A stretch of 64,000 nt of DNA from Devosia sp. 1566. GTDB taxonomy: Bacteria; Pseudomonadota; Alphaproteobacteria; Rhizobiales; Devosiaceae. Positions within the stretch are counted from its first letter, which is position 1, and each line of letters starts with the position of its first letter. The notes under the pieces were generated by a model. The model had not been told where the DNA came from, made no database searches, and saw only the letters and a program-made list of their open reading frames with translations. The stretch covers positions 186,001 to 250,000 of the forward strand of contig NZ_CP034767.1 of NCBI RefSeq assembly GCF_004005995.1, given 5' to 3'. Positions 1-9,009 of this stretch are shown piece after piece. The position numbers and the translations under genes are program-made.

Positions 1-644
1 AGGGCGCCATCGCGGATGAACATCACATCGGTGAGCATGAACTCGATCTCATCGACCTGGTGGGTGGTGATGATGAGCGTGCGCTCGCCGGTCATGTAGT
101 CGTCGAGCAGCCGGCGGTAGAAGCGCTTGCGATAGGTGATGTCGAGGCCAAGGGTGGGCTCGTCGAGGACGAGGAGCTTGGCGTCGATGGCCATGACGAC
201 CGCCAGATGCAGCTGGGCCAGCATGCCCTTGGAGAGGTTCTTGATCTTGAGCTCCGGCTTAAGATCGGTGCCCTCAAGGAAGCTCTGCGCCTTGGCGGGT
301 GAGAAATTGGGGTGGATGCTGGCCACCAGCGAAAACAGTTCGCGCACCCGCAAGAAGCGGGGCAGGCTCGCCACATCGGAGATGAAGGCGACGTCGCGCA
401 TGAGGCGGGCTCGGTGGGCAAAAGGATCAAGGCCGAGAACCCGGATGGTGCCACGGCAATCGGTTAGGCCAAGCATGGCATTGAGCGTCGTGGTCTTGCC
501 CGCCCCATTATGGCCGATCAGGCCATAGATCCGGCCCGCCGGAATATCGAAATCAAGCCCATGCAGGATCTCCTTGCGGCCAAACTTCTTGCGCAAGCCA
601 CGCGCAGTGACGATCGGCTCGATGCGGGCGGAGGGCTCAGTCAT
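1..644 (-). CDS. ABC transporter ATP-binding protein (3' end cut by window)
   Basis: ATPase subunit of an ABC exporter of the CcmA/YtrB type. Reading from the ATG at 644, the protein has Walker A GHNGAGKT (about residues 44-51), signature LSKGM (about 138-141) in place of LSGGQ, Walker B LLVLDEP (about 157-163) and an H-loop TTH (about 195). The frame stays open to the window edge, so the C-terminus and any permease partner lie outside. The divergent signature is common in this exporter group. Substrate unknown; a permease gene is expected immediately downstream on the minus strand. Confidence 0.9.
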   Translation of the reverse strand, partial: MTEPSARIEPIVTARGLRKKFGRKEILHGLDFDIPAGRIYGLIGHNGAGKTTTLNAMLGLTDCRGTIRVLGLDPFAHRARLMRDVAFISDVASLPRFLRVRELFSLVASIHPNFSPAKAQSFLEGTDLKPELKIKNLSKGMLAQLHLAVVMAIDAKLLVLDEPTLGLDITYRKRFYRRLLDDYMTGERTLIITTHQVDEIEFMLTDVMFIRDGA

Positions 645-878
645 CGCTGGATCCCGGCTAGGAGGAAGGGGGCGATTGCGGCAAGGGGCGCACACTGAGG
701 CAACGCCCGGATGGGCCGTGCGATCCGCGACCTTTGGTCCTGACGGCAATTGTTGCCCGCTGAATCGATCACGGCTGAGCTCCTCGCGTCAGAATAGATA
801 GGACGCTGAGGGGTGGGTCAATCTGCGCCGCGCGCCGACTTTGCAGCGGGCCGCGGAGCGCGATAGGTTAAGCCCTGC

Positions 879-1685
879 TTGTTCCGGACCCTCCCAGTGA
901 CCGCCCGTTCGTTTTTGTTTCCGCCCAATGATGCCGATATCGCGCTAACCCGGCTCCTGGCCAGGGCGGTCGAGGTCACCGGCTTTCTCAAGGGTGCGCC
1001 CGGGAGCCACAAGCCGGGTTGGTACCGGCACGGGCTCGATAACGGCCCCATGCTGCGCGACCTCTACGACGCGCTGGCGCAAGCCTATCCGGCGGGTGGG
1101 CCCGCCTTCTGGGCGGTGCGGCTGTGGACCAATCTGTTGTGGCAGCCGGCTTACCTGGCGGTGATCGCCGTGCATGCCCATGGCGGCGTCCCCGATCTCC
1201 GCGCGATGTCGCAATGCCGGCAGATGCTCGACATCAACGGCTTTCGCCTGCCACCCGGGCCGCAGCGGCAGGGCGAGGTCGAGGCCATGATCGGCTGGGC
1301 CGCGGCGGACCTGAGAGCCACGGCCGAAACACTCCTCGAGGAAATCAACGCGATCGTGCGCTTCAAGCCCGTGCCGGCGCAACGTTTGCTCGCCGCGCGG
1401 GTGCTGGGGGTCGTGGCGCTGCTGGAACGGATGCGGCCGGGGATTTCGCCCGACGAGATCAGCCGCCATGCACAGAGCTGGCTTGCGGCACTGGATCTGG
1501 TCGGGCAGGGAACGCTGGAGCCCGTGGTGCTGCCGGATGGGCGCCAAAAGCTGGTGCTGGCGCGCAAGGGCTGTTGCCTTGATTACCTGGTGTGGCCGGA
1601 CCGGCTTTGTGCGTCCTGCCCCAAGCAAACCAGGGCGGTCCGGCTGGTCCGCCAATGCGCCGAGCTCGAGGCCCAAGCGGGCTAG
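879..1685 (+). CDS. FhuF-like siderophore ferric-iron reductase
   Basis: Likely reduces ferric siderophores in the cytoplasm to release iron. The 268-residue protein ends with a cysteine cluster (C232, C233, C244, C247; CC-x10-C-x2-C), the [2Fe-2S] ligand pattern of the FhuF C-terminal domain. The rest is helical with no membrane segment. No ATG fits the N-terminus: the frame opens with TTG at 879, and GTG at 897 is an alternative; neither has a strong ribosome binding site. Its stop overlaps the stop of the convergent SH3-domain gene by a few bases. No siderophore transporter lies next to it in this window. The family call rests on the Cys spacing and overall shape. Confidence 0.75.
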   Translation: MFRTLPVTARSFLFPPNDADIALTRLLARAVEVTGFLKGAPGSHKPGWYRHGLDNGPMLRDLYDALAQAYPAGGPAFWAVRLWTNLLWQPAYLAVIAVHAHGGVPDLRAMSQCRQMLDINGFRLPPGPQRQGEVEAMIGWAAADLRATAETLLEEINAIVRFKPVPAQRLLAARVLGVVALLERMRPGISPDEISRHAQSWLAALDLVGQGTLEPVVLPDGRQKLVLARKGCCLDYLVWPDRLCASCPKQTRAVRLVRQCAELEAQAG

Positions 1686-2260
1686 TTGAACACTTCGTCG
1701 GGGTAGACGCCCCAGATTTCCTCCTGGTGCAAGAAGCCCGAATAGGTCGCGGTGCGCTGCCCGTCGCCGCCGGCGGCGCTGACTTCGCACCAGGTGCCAT
1801 CGCATTCCTTGATCTGGACGCGCAGGCCCGCGCCAAGTCGAGCGCGCACGCCCGAATCGTCGTTCATGCCCGAGCGCAGCGCGATCTCGCCATTGGCGAC
1901 GACCGGCGCGACATAACCGGCGCGATTGCCTGACAGCAGGTTCTGGTGCACCCAGCCCTCGTCGCCATCCTGGTCGCGGATCTTGCGCCAGGTATCGAAC
2001 TCCTGCACGATTTCCACGGGAATGCCGGACTGCCGGTAGATCCAGGCGATGTCGTATTTGGTGCCGGGGCCGACGCGCACATTGATGGGCGTCGAGCGCG
2101 TGCTGGCAAAGCGGGGCAGGGGCAAACCGCTGGGATTGTCGGCCTGCGCCCAGGCCTGGACCGGCGTGAGGGAGCCCGGCAGCGCCAGCAGCGCTGCCAG
2201 AATTGGAACAAGTGCCAAACGGGCACGGGACCGCATTGCGCTGCGGAACACGCTAAACAT
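1682..2260 (-). CDS. Secreted SH3-domain protein
   Basis: Exported protein of about 192 residues with two bacterial SH3 (SH3_4-like) repeats. An N-terminal signal peptide (basic MRSRAR, then a hydrophobic stretch ending VQAWAQA) is followed by INVRVGPGTKYDIAW...GWVHQ and a second repeat beginning IALRSGMNDDSGVRARLG. Such domains usually sit in the periplasm and may bind cell wall or envelope proteins. The start is uncertain: ATG at 2260 or 2236 both keep the signal peptide, while an upstream codon at 2350 would run into the divergent dehydrogenase gene. It is convergent with the FhuF-like gene and divergent from the dehydrogenase. Confidence 0.8.
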   Translation of the reverse strand: MFSVFRSAMRSRARLALVPILAALLALPGSLTPVQAWAQADNPSGLPLPRFASTRSTPINVRVGPGTKYDIAWIYRQSGIPVEIVQEFDTWRKIRDQDGDEGWVHQNLLSGNRAGYVAPVVANGEIALRSGMNDDSGVRARLGAGLRVQIKECDGTWCEVSAAGGDGQRTATYSGFLHQEEIWGVYPDEVFN

Positions 2261-2359
2261 GACTTTGCACAAAGAATACATTTGTCCTATCACTAAGGCA
2301 TGATCCTTAATGGTCGCTGAAAACGGAAGGCCTTGTCCTCCGCCACGCATCGGGACTGC

Positions 2360-3385
2360 ATGACCGGCACGAAACCCAAAGTCCTCGTTACCCGCCGCCT
2401 GCCCGAAGCGATCGAGGCGCGTATGGCGACATTGTTCGAGACCGACGTCAACGAGGCCGATGGCATTCTCGCGCCCGCCGACATCGCCGAAGGCTGCATC
2501 GGCAAGGATGTGCTGGTATGCTCCATCACCGACCGGATCGATGCGTCGCTGATTGCCGCACTGCCCCCTTCGGTGCGCATGATCGCCCAGTTCGGCAATG
2601 GCGTGGACAATATCGATGTGGAAGCAGCCTGGGCCGCCGGGCTCACCGTCACCAATACCCCAAGCGTCCTGACCGATGACACCGCTGACATGGCCATGGC
2701 GCTGATGCTGGCGCTGCCGCGCCGGCTAGTGGAAGGCACCCAGATGCTGATGCGCGATCGCGCCTGGGCGGGCTGGTCCCCGACCTCCATGCTGGGGCAC
2801 CGCCTGCGCGGCAAGGCGCTGGGGATCGTCGGGATGGGGCGCATCGGCACCGCGGTGGCGCAGCGCGCCCGCGCCTTTGGGCTCAATATCCATTATTGGT
2901 CGCGCAACCGGCGTCCGCCGGGCCTCGAAACGCCGCTGGGCGCAACCTTTTGGCCCGATCTCGATGCCATGCTCGAGGCGGTCGATATTGTCTCGCTCCA
3001 TACGCCGCTGACGCGCGAAACGCTCCAGATCCTGGGCGCCGAGCGGCTCGGGCGGATGCGCGCGGGCAGTTTCGTGGTCAATGTGTCGCGACCTGAACTT
3101 GTGGACGAAGCAGCGCTGGTGGCGGCGATCGAAGCGGGCCATTTGAGCGGGGCCGCGCTTGATGTGTTCGAGCATCGCCAGGGCATCAATCCCAAGCTCC
3201 TGGCGCTGGCGGAAAACAACAAGGTCGTTCTAACCGCCCACATGGCCTCCGCGACGATCGAAGCGCGGGTGGAGATGGGAGAAACGGTGATCGTCAATAT
3301 CCGCGCCTTCATGGATGGCCACCAGCCGCCCCATCGCGTGCTGCCCGATGGCGTGCCCAAACCCGCTCGTGTCGCCAGCGCGTAA
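2360..3385 (+). CDS. D-isomer-specific 2-hydroxyacid dehydrogenase family protein
   Basis: Member of the NAD(P)-dependent D-2-hydroxyacid dehydrogenase family (glyoxylate/hydroxypyruvate reductase-like), 341 residues from ATG 2360; a TTG at 2333 is an alternative start. The Rossmann motif VGMGRIG lies at about 157-163, the substrate Arg in NVSRPELVDE at about 244, and a His in LTAHMASAT at about 294. The segment where relatives have the catalytic Glu (DVFEHEP) reads DVFEHRQG here, putting Arg at the Glu position (about 273), and the usual PH before the active-site region reads AH. The fold is clear, but activity is open. It precedes rbfA by under 60 bp. Confidence 0.88.
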   Translation: MTGTKPKVLVTRRLPEAIEARMATLFETDVNEADGILAPADIAEGCIGKDVLVCSITDRIDASLIAALPPSVRMIAQFGNGVDNIDVEAAWAAGLTVTNTPSVLTDDTADMAMALMLALPRRLVEGTQMLMRDRAWAGWSPTSMLGHRLRGKALGIVGMGRIGTAVAQRARAFGLNIHYWSRNRRPPGLETPLGATFWPDLDAMLEAVDIVSLHTPLTRETLQILGAERLGRMRAGSFVVNVSRPELVDEAALVAAIEAGHLSGAALDVFEHRQGINPKLLALAENNKVVLTAHMASATIEARVEMGETVIVNIRAFMDGHQPPHRVLPDGVPKPARVASA

Positions 3386-3442
3386 GCGGGCGCGCTGCCG
3401 TGGGGCGTTGACTAGCAACCGGTGAGGGCCTATGGGGCCGCA

Positions 3443-3862
3443 ATGAGCAGAGACCAAAAACCCCTCGGGCCAACCCAGCGCATGTTGCGCGTCGGCGAAC
3501 TGGTGCGGCACGCGCTGGCCGCCATTTTCGCGCGCGGCGATGTGGAAGACGATGCACTGCATGGCGCGGTGATCACCGTGCCCGAAGTGCGCATGAGCAA
3601 TGATCTCAAGATCGCCAATGCATATGTGATGCCGCTGGGCGGCGAGCATGCCGAGGAAATCGTGGCGGCGCTGAACCGGCATCGCAAGTTCATCCGCGGC
3701 CAGGTGGCGCCGCAGATCAACATGAAATTTGCGCCCGAGCTGCGCTTTTTCGTCGACGAAACCTTCGAGGAAGCCAGCCGGATCGATGCGCTGCTGCGCT
3801 CGGATCGCGTGCAGCGCGACCTCAAGGCCGGCGAGGACGACGAGGACGATACGCAAGCGTGA
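3443..3862 (+). CDS. rbfA: 30S ribosome-binding factor RbfA
   Basis: Small KH-fold factor that binds free 30S subunits and helps mature the 16S rRNA 5' end. The 139-residue protein has the family pattern: an N-terminal [14 protein letters not shown] helix, the central [14 protein letters not shown] strand-helix, and [18 protein letters not shown] near the C-terminus, followed by an acidic tail. ATG 3443 is chosen over the in-frame GTG at 3422. It overlaps truB by four bases (GTGA), indicating translational coupling. The usual nusA-infB genes are not upstream; a hydroxyacid dehydrogenase takes that place. Confidence 0.93.
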   Translation: MSRDQKPLGPTQRMLRVGELVRHALAAIFARGDVEDDALHGAVITVPEVRMSNDLKIANAYVMPLGGEHAEEIVAALNRHRKFIRGQVAPQINMKFAPELRFFVDETFEEASRIDALLRSDRVQRDLKAGEDDEDDTQA

Positions 3863-4761
3863 GTGCCCCCAAGCGCGTCAAGCGCCCCGTTTCGGGTTGG
3901 GTGGTGCTCAACAAGCCATTCGACATGACCTCCACCCAGGCCGTCGGCAAGGTGCGCTGGCTGTTCAGCGCGGCCAAGGCTGGCCATGCCGGCACGCTTG
4001 ATCCCCTCGCGACCGGCATCTTGCCTATCGCCTTAGGGGAAGCCACCAAGGCGGTGCCGCAGGTGCAGGACGGCACCAAGCGCTATCGCTTTGCCATTCA
4101 GTGGGGCACGGCGACAACCACGGACGATGCCGAAGGCACGGTCGTGGCCCAGTCGGAGCATCGGCCGTCCGAGGCCGAGCTGAGTGCGGTGCTGCCCCGG
4201 TTCACCGGCGAATTGCTGCAGCGCCCGCCAATTTTTTCGGCGCTCAAGATCGATGGCGAGCGCGCCTATGACCTTGCGCGTGCTGGCGAAGCGGTGGAAC
4301 TGGCGCCTCGCCCTGTGCAGATCGATACTATCGAGCTGATGGAGCATAGCGCGGAACGCTCGGTGCTGGAGGTAACCTGCGGCAAGGGGACCTATGTACG
4401 CTCGCTCGCGCGTGACATCGCCGAAGCTCTGGGCACGCGGGGCCATGTGGGTATGCTGCACCGCGCGGCCGTCGGGCCCTTCACCGATGCTGACGCCATC
4501 ACCATCGAGCAGCTCGAAGCGGTTGAGCCGGAGGCGCGCGACGCCATGCTGCTGCCGGTTGCGGCGGGGCTGGTGGAGCTGCCCGAGCTGCGGCTCGATG
4601 CGCTGCAGGCCAATGCGGTGCGCCACGGCAATGCGGTGCTGCTGACTGGCGCACGCGCCCCGGTCACGCTGGATGAAGCCTGGGCCAGCCATGGCGGTCG
4701 GGCCATTGCCACTGGCTCGGTGCAATTCGGCCAGTTCCAGCCGCGACGCGTCTTTAACTAA
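3859..4761 (+). CDS. truB: tRNA pseudouridine(55) synthase TruB
   Basis: Converts U55 in the T-loop of tRNAs to pseudouridine. The 300-residue protein starts at a GTG overlapping the rbfA stop. The catalytic motif [11 protein letters not shown] places the nucleophilic Asp at about residue 48; the N-terminal [13 protein letters not shown] and the [15 protein letters not shown] segment are also typical. It forms a two-gene unit with rbfA. Downstream, the usual rpsO-pnp pair is missing; a 57-residue ORF follows instead. Confidence 0.96.
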   Translation: MSAPKRVKRPVSGWVVLNKPFDMTSTQAVGKVRWLFSAAKAGHAGTLDPLATGILPIALGEATKAVPQVQDGTKRYRFAIQWGTATTTDDAEGTVVAQSEHRPSEAELSAVLPRFTGELLQRPPIFSALKIDGERAYDLARAGEAVELAPRPVQIDTIELMEHSAERSVLEVTCGKGTYVRSLARDIAEALGTRGHVGMLHRAAVGPFTDADAITIEQLEAVEPEARDAMLLPVAAGLVELPELRLDALQANAVRHGNAVLLTGARAPVTLDEAWASHGGRAIATGSVQFGQFQPRRVFN

Positions 4762-4820
4762 GACGGCGAGGGAACCCCGCCCTTTGCCTCGGCTTAATGG
4801 TGCACAACCAGGAGGCAGAG

Positions 4821-4994
4821 ATGATTGAAGACAAATTGCGCGAAACCATTATCGGCGAATTGCAGCGCCAGGCCAGCAACCAGCCTGACAAGCTCAAAGT
4901 CACCGCCCAGGACGATCGGCTGCGCGTCGAAGGCGACGTCAATCTCGATGATCTGGTGATGGCCGTGCTCGGGTCGGTGGCCGGCGGCCCCTAA
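4821..4994 (+). CDS. Small hypothetical protein (57 aa)
   Basis: Short soluble protein of unknown function. ATG 4821 follows a strong ribosome binding site (AGGAGG, about 7 bases upstream). The N-terminal half is an amphipathic helix (MIEDKLRETIIGELQRQ), followed by a strand-like segment LKVTAQDDRLRVEGDVNLDDL and a hydrophobic end. It lies 60 bp after truB and its stop overlaps the stop of the convergent PAP2 gene. No family recognised. Confidence 0.65.
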   Translation: MIEDKLRETIIGELQRQASNQPDKLKVTAQDDRLRVEGDVNLDDLVMAVLGSVAGGP

Positions 4995-5740
4995 GCGGTC
5001 CGGTCGCTCAAGGTTTCAGCGGGGGGTTGCTCGACATGCCCCCGCTTTTGCAGCCAGATGGCAATAACGCTCCAGAGCAGCGCCCAAGCGGCGCCAATGC
5101 ACCAGCCGGCTAGAATATCGCTGGGGAAATGCACCCCAAGATAAAGCCGGCTGAACCCGACCAAGAGGGTGAGGAAAACCGCAGCGCTCAGGGCATAGAT
5201 CTTGAGCGCCAGTGTTGGTGCCAGCCGCGCCAACAGCGCGCCGATCGAAAGGTAGGTCACCGCCGAGAGCATCGAGTGCCCGCTGGGAAAGCTCGAGGTA
5301 AACTGGTGGGTAAAAGATTCAAGATCGGGGCGGGGACGGTCGTAACCCATCTTGAGCAAGGTGCTGAGCGCCGTGCCGCTCAGCACGCACACCACCATGA
5401 GGAGGGCCGCATGGCGCAGGCCTGCCAGCACCAGATAGATCGCCACGCCCACGACAAGGAGCCCGAGGCAGGCGAAGCTGCCCAGCGCGGTGACGTCGCG
5501 CATCATCTCCTGCACCCACAGCGGCCCGATCAACTGATGGCTCGGGTCGGGCGTGCGGAACAACATCAGGAGGGCGGTGTCGAAAGCCTCGGTATCGCCT
5601 TCGCTGACCTGGTCGGCCAGTGACAGAAACGCCAGCACGAGCCCGCTCACCACGGCGACGCCAGCCAGCACACTCGCTTCCCCACGAGCGAAGTTGATGA
5701 CGCTGCGCAGGTTCAACAATTGGGAAAGCGATCTTGCCAT
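4991..5740 (-). CDS. PAP2-family membrane phosphatase
   Basis: Integral-membrane lipid phosphatase of the PAP2 superfamily, 249 residues with about six hydrophobic segments. The three signature motifs are present: KMGYDRPRPD (about 130-139), SFPSGH (about 150-155) and SRLYLGVHFPSD (about 197-208), with the catalytic His and supporting Asp in the last. Likely substrates are phosphatidic acid or undecaprenyl diphosphate. ATG 5740 is chosen because the N-terminus then precedes the first membrane segment; the frame extends further upstream but would overlap the divergent lipid kinase gene. The divergent pairing with a diacylglycerol-kinase-like gene suggests a shared role in lipid phosphate turnover. 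Confidence 0.92.
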   Translation of the reverse strand: MARSLSQLLNLRSVINFARGEASVLAGVAVVSGLVLAFLSLADQVSEGDTEAFDTALLMLFRTPDPSHQLIGPLWVQEMMRDVTALGSFACLGLLVVGVAIYLVLAGLRHAALLMVVCVLSGTALSTLLKMGYDRPRPDLESFTHQFTSSFPSGHSMLSAVTYLSIGALLARLAPTLALKIYALSAAVFLTLLVGFSRLYLGVHFPSDILAGWCIGAAWALLWSVIAIWLQKRGHVEQPPAETLSDRTA

Positions 5741-5893
5741 GTTTGCCTCTATTGGTGGGCGAGCAACGCCGCCGGAGGTCGCGATGTTCCACAATCGCAG
5801 GTGAGCCTTGTGGTGCGACGCCGCTGCATTGAACCATAGCGCGCTCTCACCGTTGTGTAACAGCGATTCCCCTCCTTTCAGCGGGCGACACTG

Positions 5894-6847
5894 ATGGTCG
5901 AACGACATTTCCACGTGATCCTTAACACCAATGCCGGCACGGCCCATGCAACCGGCACGACGGGTGAGACGCTGGCGGCCATGTTCGCCGAGGCGGGGCT
6001 GGAGGCCACCATCGACGCCGACGGCGACGCTCCCTTCAAGGAGCGCATCGAGCGGGCGCTGCAAAGCCCCGCCGATACCATAGTTGCCGCCGGTGGTGAT
6101 GGCACGATCACGGCGCTCGCCCATGCGCTGGTCGGGACGGACAAGAACCTCGCCATCCTGCCGCTCGGGACCGTCAACCTGCTGGCGCGTGACCTGCATT
6201 TGCCCCTCACCGTGCCCGACGCGGTCAAGCAGCTGCAAACCGCCGAGTTGCGCCGCATCGATGTGGGGCAGATCAACGGGCAAACCTTCCTGCATAAGGT
6301 CGTCATCGGCACCATCCCCGGGGTAGCGGCTGGGCGCGAGCATATTCGCGGCACCATGAGCATCGGCACCAAGATCGCTTTTTTCCGCTATTTCACTCGC
6401 CGCCTGGCGCGGGCACGGCGCATGGCCGTGCGCATCATGCCGCGCTCGGGCGAAGCGCGGGTGGAGCGGGTGCAGTCCATTGCCGTGTCAAGCAATGCCT
6501 ATGAGGAGGGGTTCGGCAAGTTCTTTGCCCGCAACCGGCTGGATCGTGGGAGCCTGACGCTTTATGTGATCAAGCACCTCAATCTTGGAGATGTGGCGCG
6601 CCTGACGGCGCGCATGTTGCTCGGACGGTGGCGTGACGATGAGGCTCTCACCATTGAAAGCGTTGACGAATTGACCATCGAAACCCGCAAGAAGGCCCTC
6701 AAGGTGATGTTGGACGGAGAGGTCGAGACCTTCTCGACACCCTTGCATTTCAAGATCCTGCCCCTGGCGCTTTCGGTGCTGGCGCCGGCTGCCCCCGAGG
6801 CGCCCTCTGATGCTCCGCTCCCCCTGGAGGAGGGGCTGGCGCCATGA
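5894..6847 (+). CDS. Diacylglycerol kinase family lipid kinase
   Basis: Soluble lipid kinase of the DAGK/YegS family (317 residues). The nucleotide-binding motif AAGGDGTITALAHAL lies at about 65-79, followed by LPLGTVNLLARDL, both hallmarks of the catalytic domain. A C-terminal beta-rich region follows, ending in a low-complexity Pro/Ala/Glu tail. The ATG of the metallophosphoesterase overlaps its stop (ATGA), so the two are co-translated. Substrate not deducible. Confidence 0.9.
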   Translation: MVERHFHVILNTNAGTAHATGTTGETLAAMFAEAGLEATIDADGDAPFKERIERALQSPADTIVAAGGDGTITALAHALVGTDKNLAILPLGTVNLLARDLHLPLTVPDAVKQLQTAELRRIDVGQINGQTFLHKVVIGTIPGVAAGREHIRGTMSIGTKIAFFRYFTRRLARARRMAVRIMPRSGEARVERVQSIAVSSNAYEEGFGKFFARNRLDRGSLTLYVIKHLNLGDVARLTARMLLGRWRDDEALTIESVDELTIETRKKALKVMLDGEVETFSTPLHFKILPLALSVLAPAAPEAPSDAPLPLEEGLAP

Positions 6848-7674
6848 AGGTCGTCCATCTGTCCGACTTGCATTTCGGCAAGCATGACACACGCATATCC
6901 GCAGGGTTGGCGGCCGATATCGAATTGCAACAGCCCGATCTGGTAGTGGTGAGCGGCGATTTTGCTCAGGTCGGCAGCCGGGAAGAGTTCGTTACGGCGC
7001 GAGCTTTTCTCGATTCCCTGAGCGCGCCCTATTTTGCAGTTCCCGGCAATCACGACGTCCCGGCGATCAATCTGGTACGCCGGTTCCTCAACCCCTATGG
7101 TCTTTACCGCCGCTATATCGCTGAGGAGCTGGAGCCGTTCCTGGAACTCAATGGTGTCGCCTTTGTGGGTATGCGCACGTCTCGCCGCATGCGGCTGGAA
7201 TGGAACTGGGGCCATGGCACCATTTCGCGCGATCAGCTGGAGCATCTTGAGGAGCGGTTCAGCAAGGCCTCTCCCGATGCAATCCGCGTGGTCGTTGCCC
7301 ACCATCCACTGCTTTATCCCACCCAGCCCATGCAGCAAACCGAGGCCCGGATCGTCAAGCGAGCCGACGAGGCGCTCGAGACCTTTTCGCGTCTGGGCGT
7401 GCGGCTGGTGTTATCGGGGCATTTCCACCTCTCTTATGTGCGCAAGCACGAGGCGGTTGGTGCGGTCAAGGCAGGGGCGCCTACAGGGCTGCGTAAATCG
7501 GCCGTGGCGCCGATTTTGGTGGCGCAGGCGTCTTCTACCATTTCAACGCGCCTGCGCGGTGAGCCTAACGCCTACAACCTCATTGATTTCAAGGACGGCA
7601 TGATCGTCATCACCGTGCGCGAATGGGCGGGCGAAACCTGGAAAACGCGCGAAAAGGCCAGCGAGCCCGCTTGA
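6844..7674 (+). CDS. Calcineurin-like metallophosphoesterase
   Basis: Dinuclear-metal phosphoesterase of 276 residues. Metal-binding motifs run in order: DLHFG (about 8-12), SGDFA (about 37-41), PGNHD (about 67-71), VVAHHP in the middle, and SGHFHLS. The family includes cAMP phosphodiesterases and UDP-diacylglucosamine hydrolases. The start has a good GGAGG within the end of the upstream lipid-kinase gene, with which it forms an operon. Lipid-linked or nucleotide substrates are both possible. Confidence 0.9.
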   Translation: MKVVHLSDLHFGKHDTRISAGLAADIELQQPDLVVVSGDFAQVGSREEFVTARAFLDSLSAPYFAVPGNHDVPAINLVRRFLNPYGLYRRYIAEELEPFLELNGVAFVGMRTSRRMRLEWNWGHGTISRDQLEHLEERFSKASPDAIRVVVAHHPLLYPTQPMQQTEARIVKRADEALETFSRLGVRLVLSGHFHLSYVRKHEAVGAVKAGAPTGLRKSAVAPILVAQASSTISTRLRGEPNAYNLIDFKDGMIVITVREWAGETWKTREKASEPA

Positions 7675-7720
7675 GCGGTGTTGCGCGCGGCCTCCCGGCT
7701 GCCGGGCGCCAAACTGCGCG

Positions 7721-7760
7721 CAAAAAAAGACCCAGAGCAGTGTGCATGGCTCTGGGTCTT
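7721..7760 (-). terminator. Intrinsic terminator of the 56-aa minus-strand gene
   Basis: A perfect 12-bp stem (AAGACCCAGAGC at 7727-7738 with its complement at 7749-7760) encloses a 10-nt loop. Read on the minus strand, the stem is followed by seven consecutive T residues (A7 at 7722-7728 on the plus strand, partly inside the arm), the classic Rho-independent form. It lies 67 bp after the stop of the minus-strand ORF at 7827-7997. Confidence 0.85.
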
Positions 7761-7826
7761 GCTATTCTTTGGAGGTCGCAGTTGGCCACTGCTGCATCTC
7801 AACGTCAGTAGCGCGCAAACGGTTCC

Positions 7827-7997
7827 TTATGGTGCGCCTTTTTGTGCGCGCTCATTGTCCTTGTCGGCCTGTTCGGCGGCACCACGGGGCCCCGCCGGCT
7901 TGGGGGCACGATCGGCAACCGGGCTGTAGTTGGGATCCTCATCATCGACCGCCTTGCCGATGGGTTGAGCGGGTCCGCGCGGATTTTGGTTGGTCAT
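7827..7997 (-). CDS. Small hydrophilic hypothetical protein (56 aa)
   Basis: Short, highly charged, Pro/Asp-rich protein with no hydrophobic stretch, probably disordered. ATG 7997 follows AGGGAG at a good distance. It is a monocistronic unit: its own terminator lies just downstream and no gene is close upstream. Proteins of this kind are often stress-associated in this order, but no motif supports a function. Confidence 0.65.
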   Translation of the reverse strand: MTNQNPRGPAQPIGKAVDDEDPNYSPVADRAPKPAGPRGAAEQADKDNERAQKGAP

Positions 7998-8140
7998 GAC
8001 TGAACTCCCTAGTCGCCGTCGACAGCAACAGTCAGGGTTGCAAGAACGGCAGTGGTTACAGCGATCAACATGATAGTCATCGATTAACTCGACTGTTGGG
8101 TGGTCATGGGAGAACAACCCTCGTGGGGCGGGGGCGTTCC

Positions 8141-8893
8141 CTACCGATCGGCACTAACTTGAGCGAGCTGCCCGCGCCGCAGCGGTACCCCGATCAGGCG
8201 CTCATATTCAGCTTCCGGGACGCCGTAGCTGCCTTGGGCCACTGTTTCAAGCGTCGCACGGGAGACCACCTGCACATTGCCGCGCGTGGCCCGGATGGCG
8301 CCCAGCCCCTCGATCGTGTGCAATGCGTCGGTGATCCCGGCGCGGCGCACGCCGAGCCGCGTGGCCAGCAATTCATGGGTGAGGGGCAGATCGTTGCGAT
8401 CGAGCCGGTCATGGGTCATCAACAGCCAGCGCGCAAGGCGCTGGTGCACGCTGTAGCGGGCATTGGCGACCACCGAATGGATGATCTGCAATTCAAGCGC
8501 GTGCACGAAGCGGAGCAGCAATTGCATGGTGGCATGGTGCCCGCCAATGGTCCGGCGCAGCGCTTCGCCGCTGATCTGCCAGCCACTGCCCTCGATCTGC
8601 ATGGAAATTTCATAGGGACTGGTGCCCACGGAAAGCAAGCCCTGATGGCCAATCATCGCCTCGCGGCCAAGATGGGCGGCTTCGACCATCTGGTTGTCCC
8701 CGCTGCGCGCCACAGCCGAAGCGAGCCCGGCTTCCAGAAAGACGTGGCACTGCACTGCCTGTCCTGCTCCGGCCAGAACCGTGTTGGTGGGCAGGCGCAA
8801 AAATTTGAGATGAGGATAAAGCGCAGCAAAGCTGTCTGCTGGCATGGTCCGTAGCAAATAATTGCCCATCAAGGGCTGGCGCGATTTGGGCAC
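8141..8893 (-). CDS. Crp/Fnr family transcriptional regulator
   Basis: Likely transcription factor of 250 residues with a cyclic-nucleotide-binding-type beta-barrel (about 20-130), a dimerisation helix (LLLRFVHALELQIIHSVVANARYSVHQRLARWLLM) and a C-terminal winged helix with recognition segment LLATRLGVRRAGITDALH (about 187-204). No N-terminal Cys cluster is seen, so it is not an oxygen-sensing FNR; ligand unknown. The start is GTG 8893; ATG 8869 is possible. It stands alone, divergent from the 126-residue gene at 9010. Confidence 0.9.
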   Translation of the reverse strand: MPKSRQPLMGNYLLRTMPADSFAALYPHLKFLRLPTNTVLAGAGQAVQCHVFLEAGLASAVARSGDNQMVEAAHLGREAMIGHQGLLSVGTSPYEISMQIEGSGWQISGEALRRTIGGHHATMQLLLRFVHALELQIIHSVVANARYSVHQRLARWLLMTHDRLDRNDLPLTHELLATRLGVRRAGITDALHTIEGLGAIRATRGNVQVVSRATLETVAQGSYGVPEAEYERLIGVPLRRGQLAQVSADR

Positions 8894-9009
8894 GGGGGCT
8901 CGTTTCTAGAGGGGAAAAGAGTGGCTGCAGACATAACTTACAGAAGCGCAAGTCGTTCGCTTTTTTCTACAGTCGGACGAGGGCAGGAAAAACCGGAGTA
9001 GTCGCACTG

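Noticed and set aside
4991..6343. Longer form of the PAP2 protein starting at 6343
   Set aside because: The extra 200 residues are the antisense of the lipid kinase gene; PAP2 homology begins at ATG 5740.
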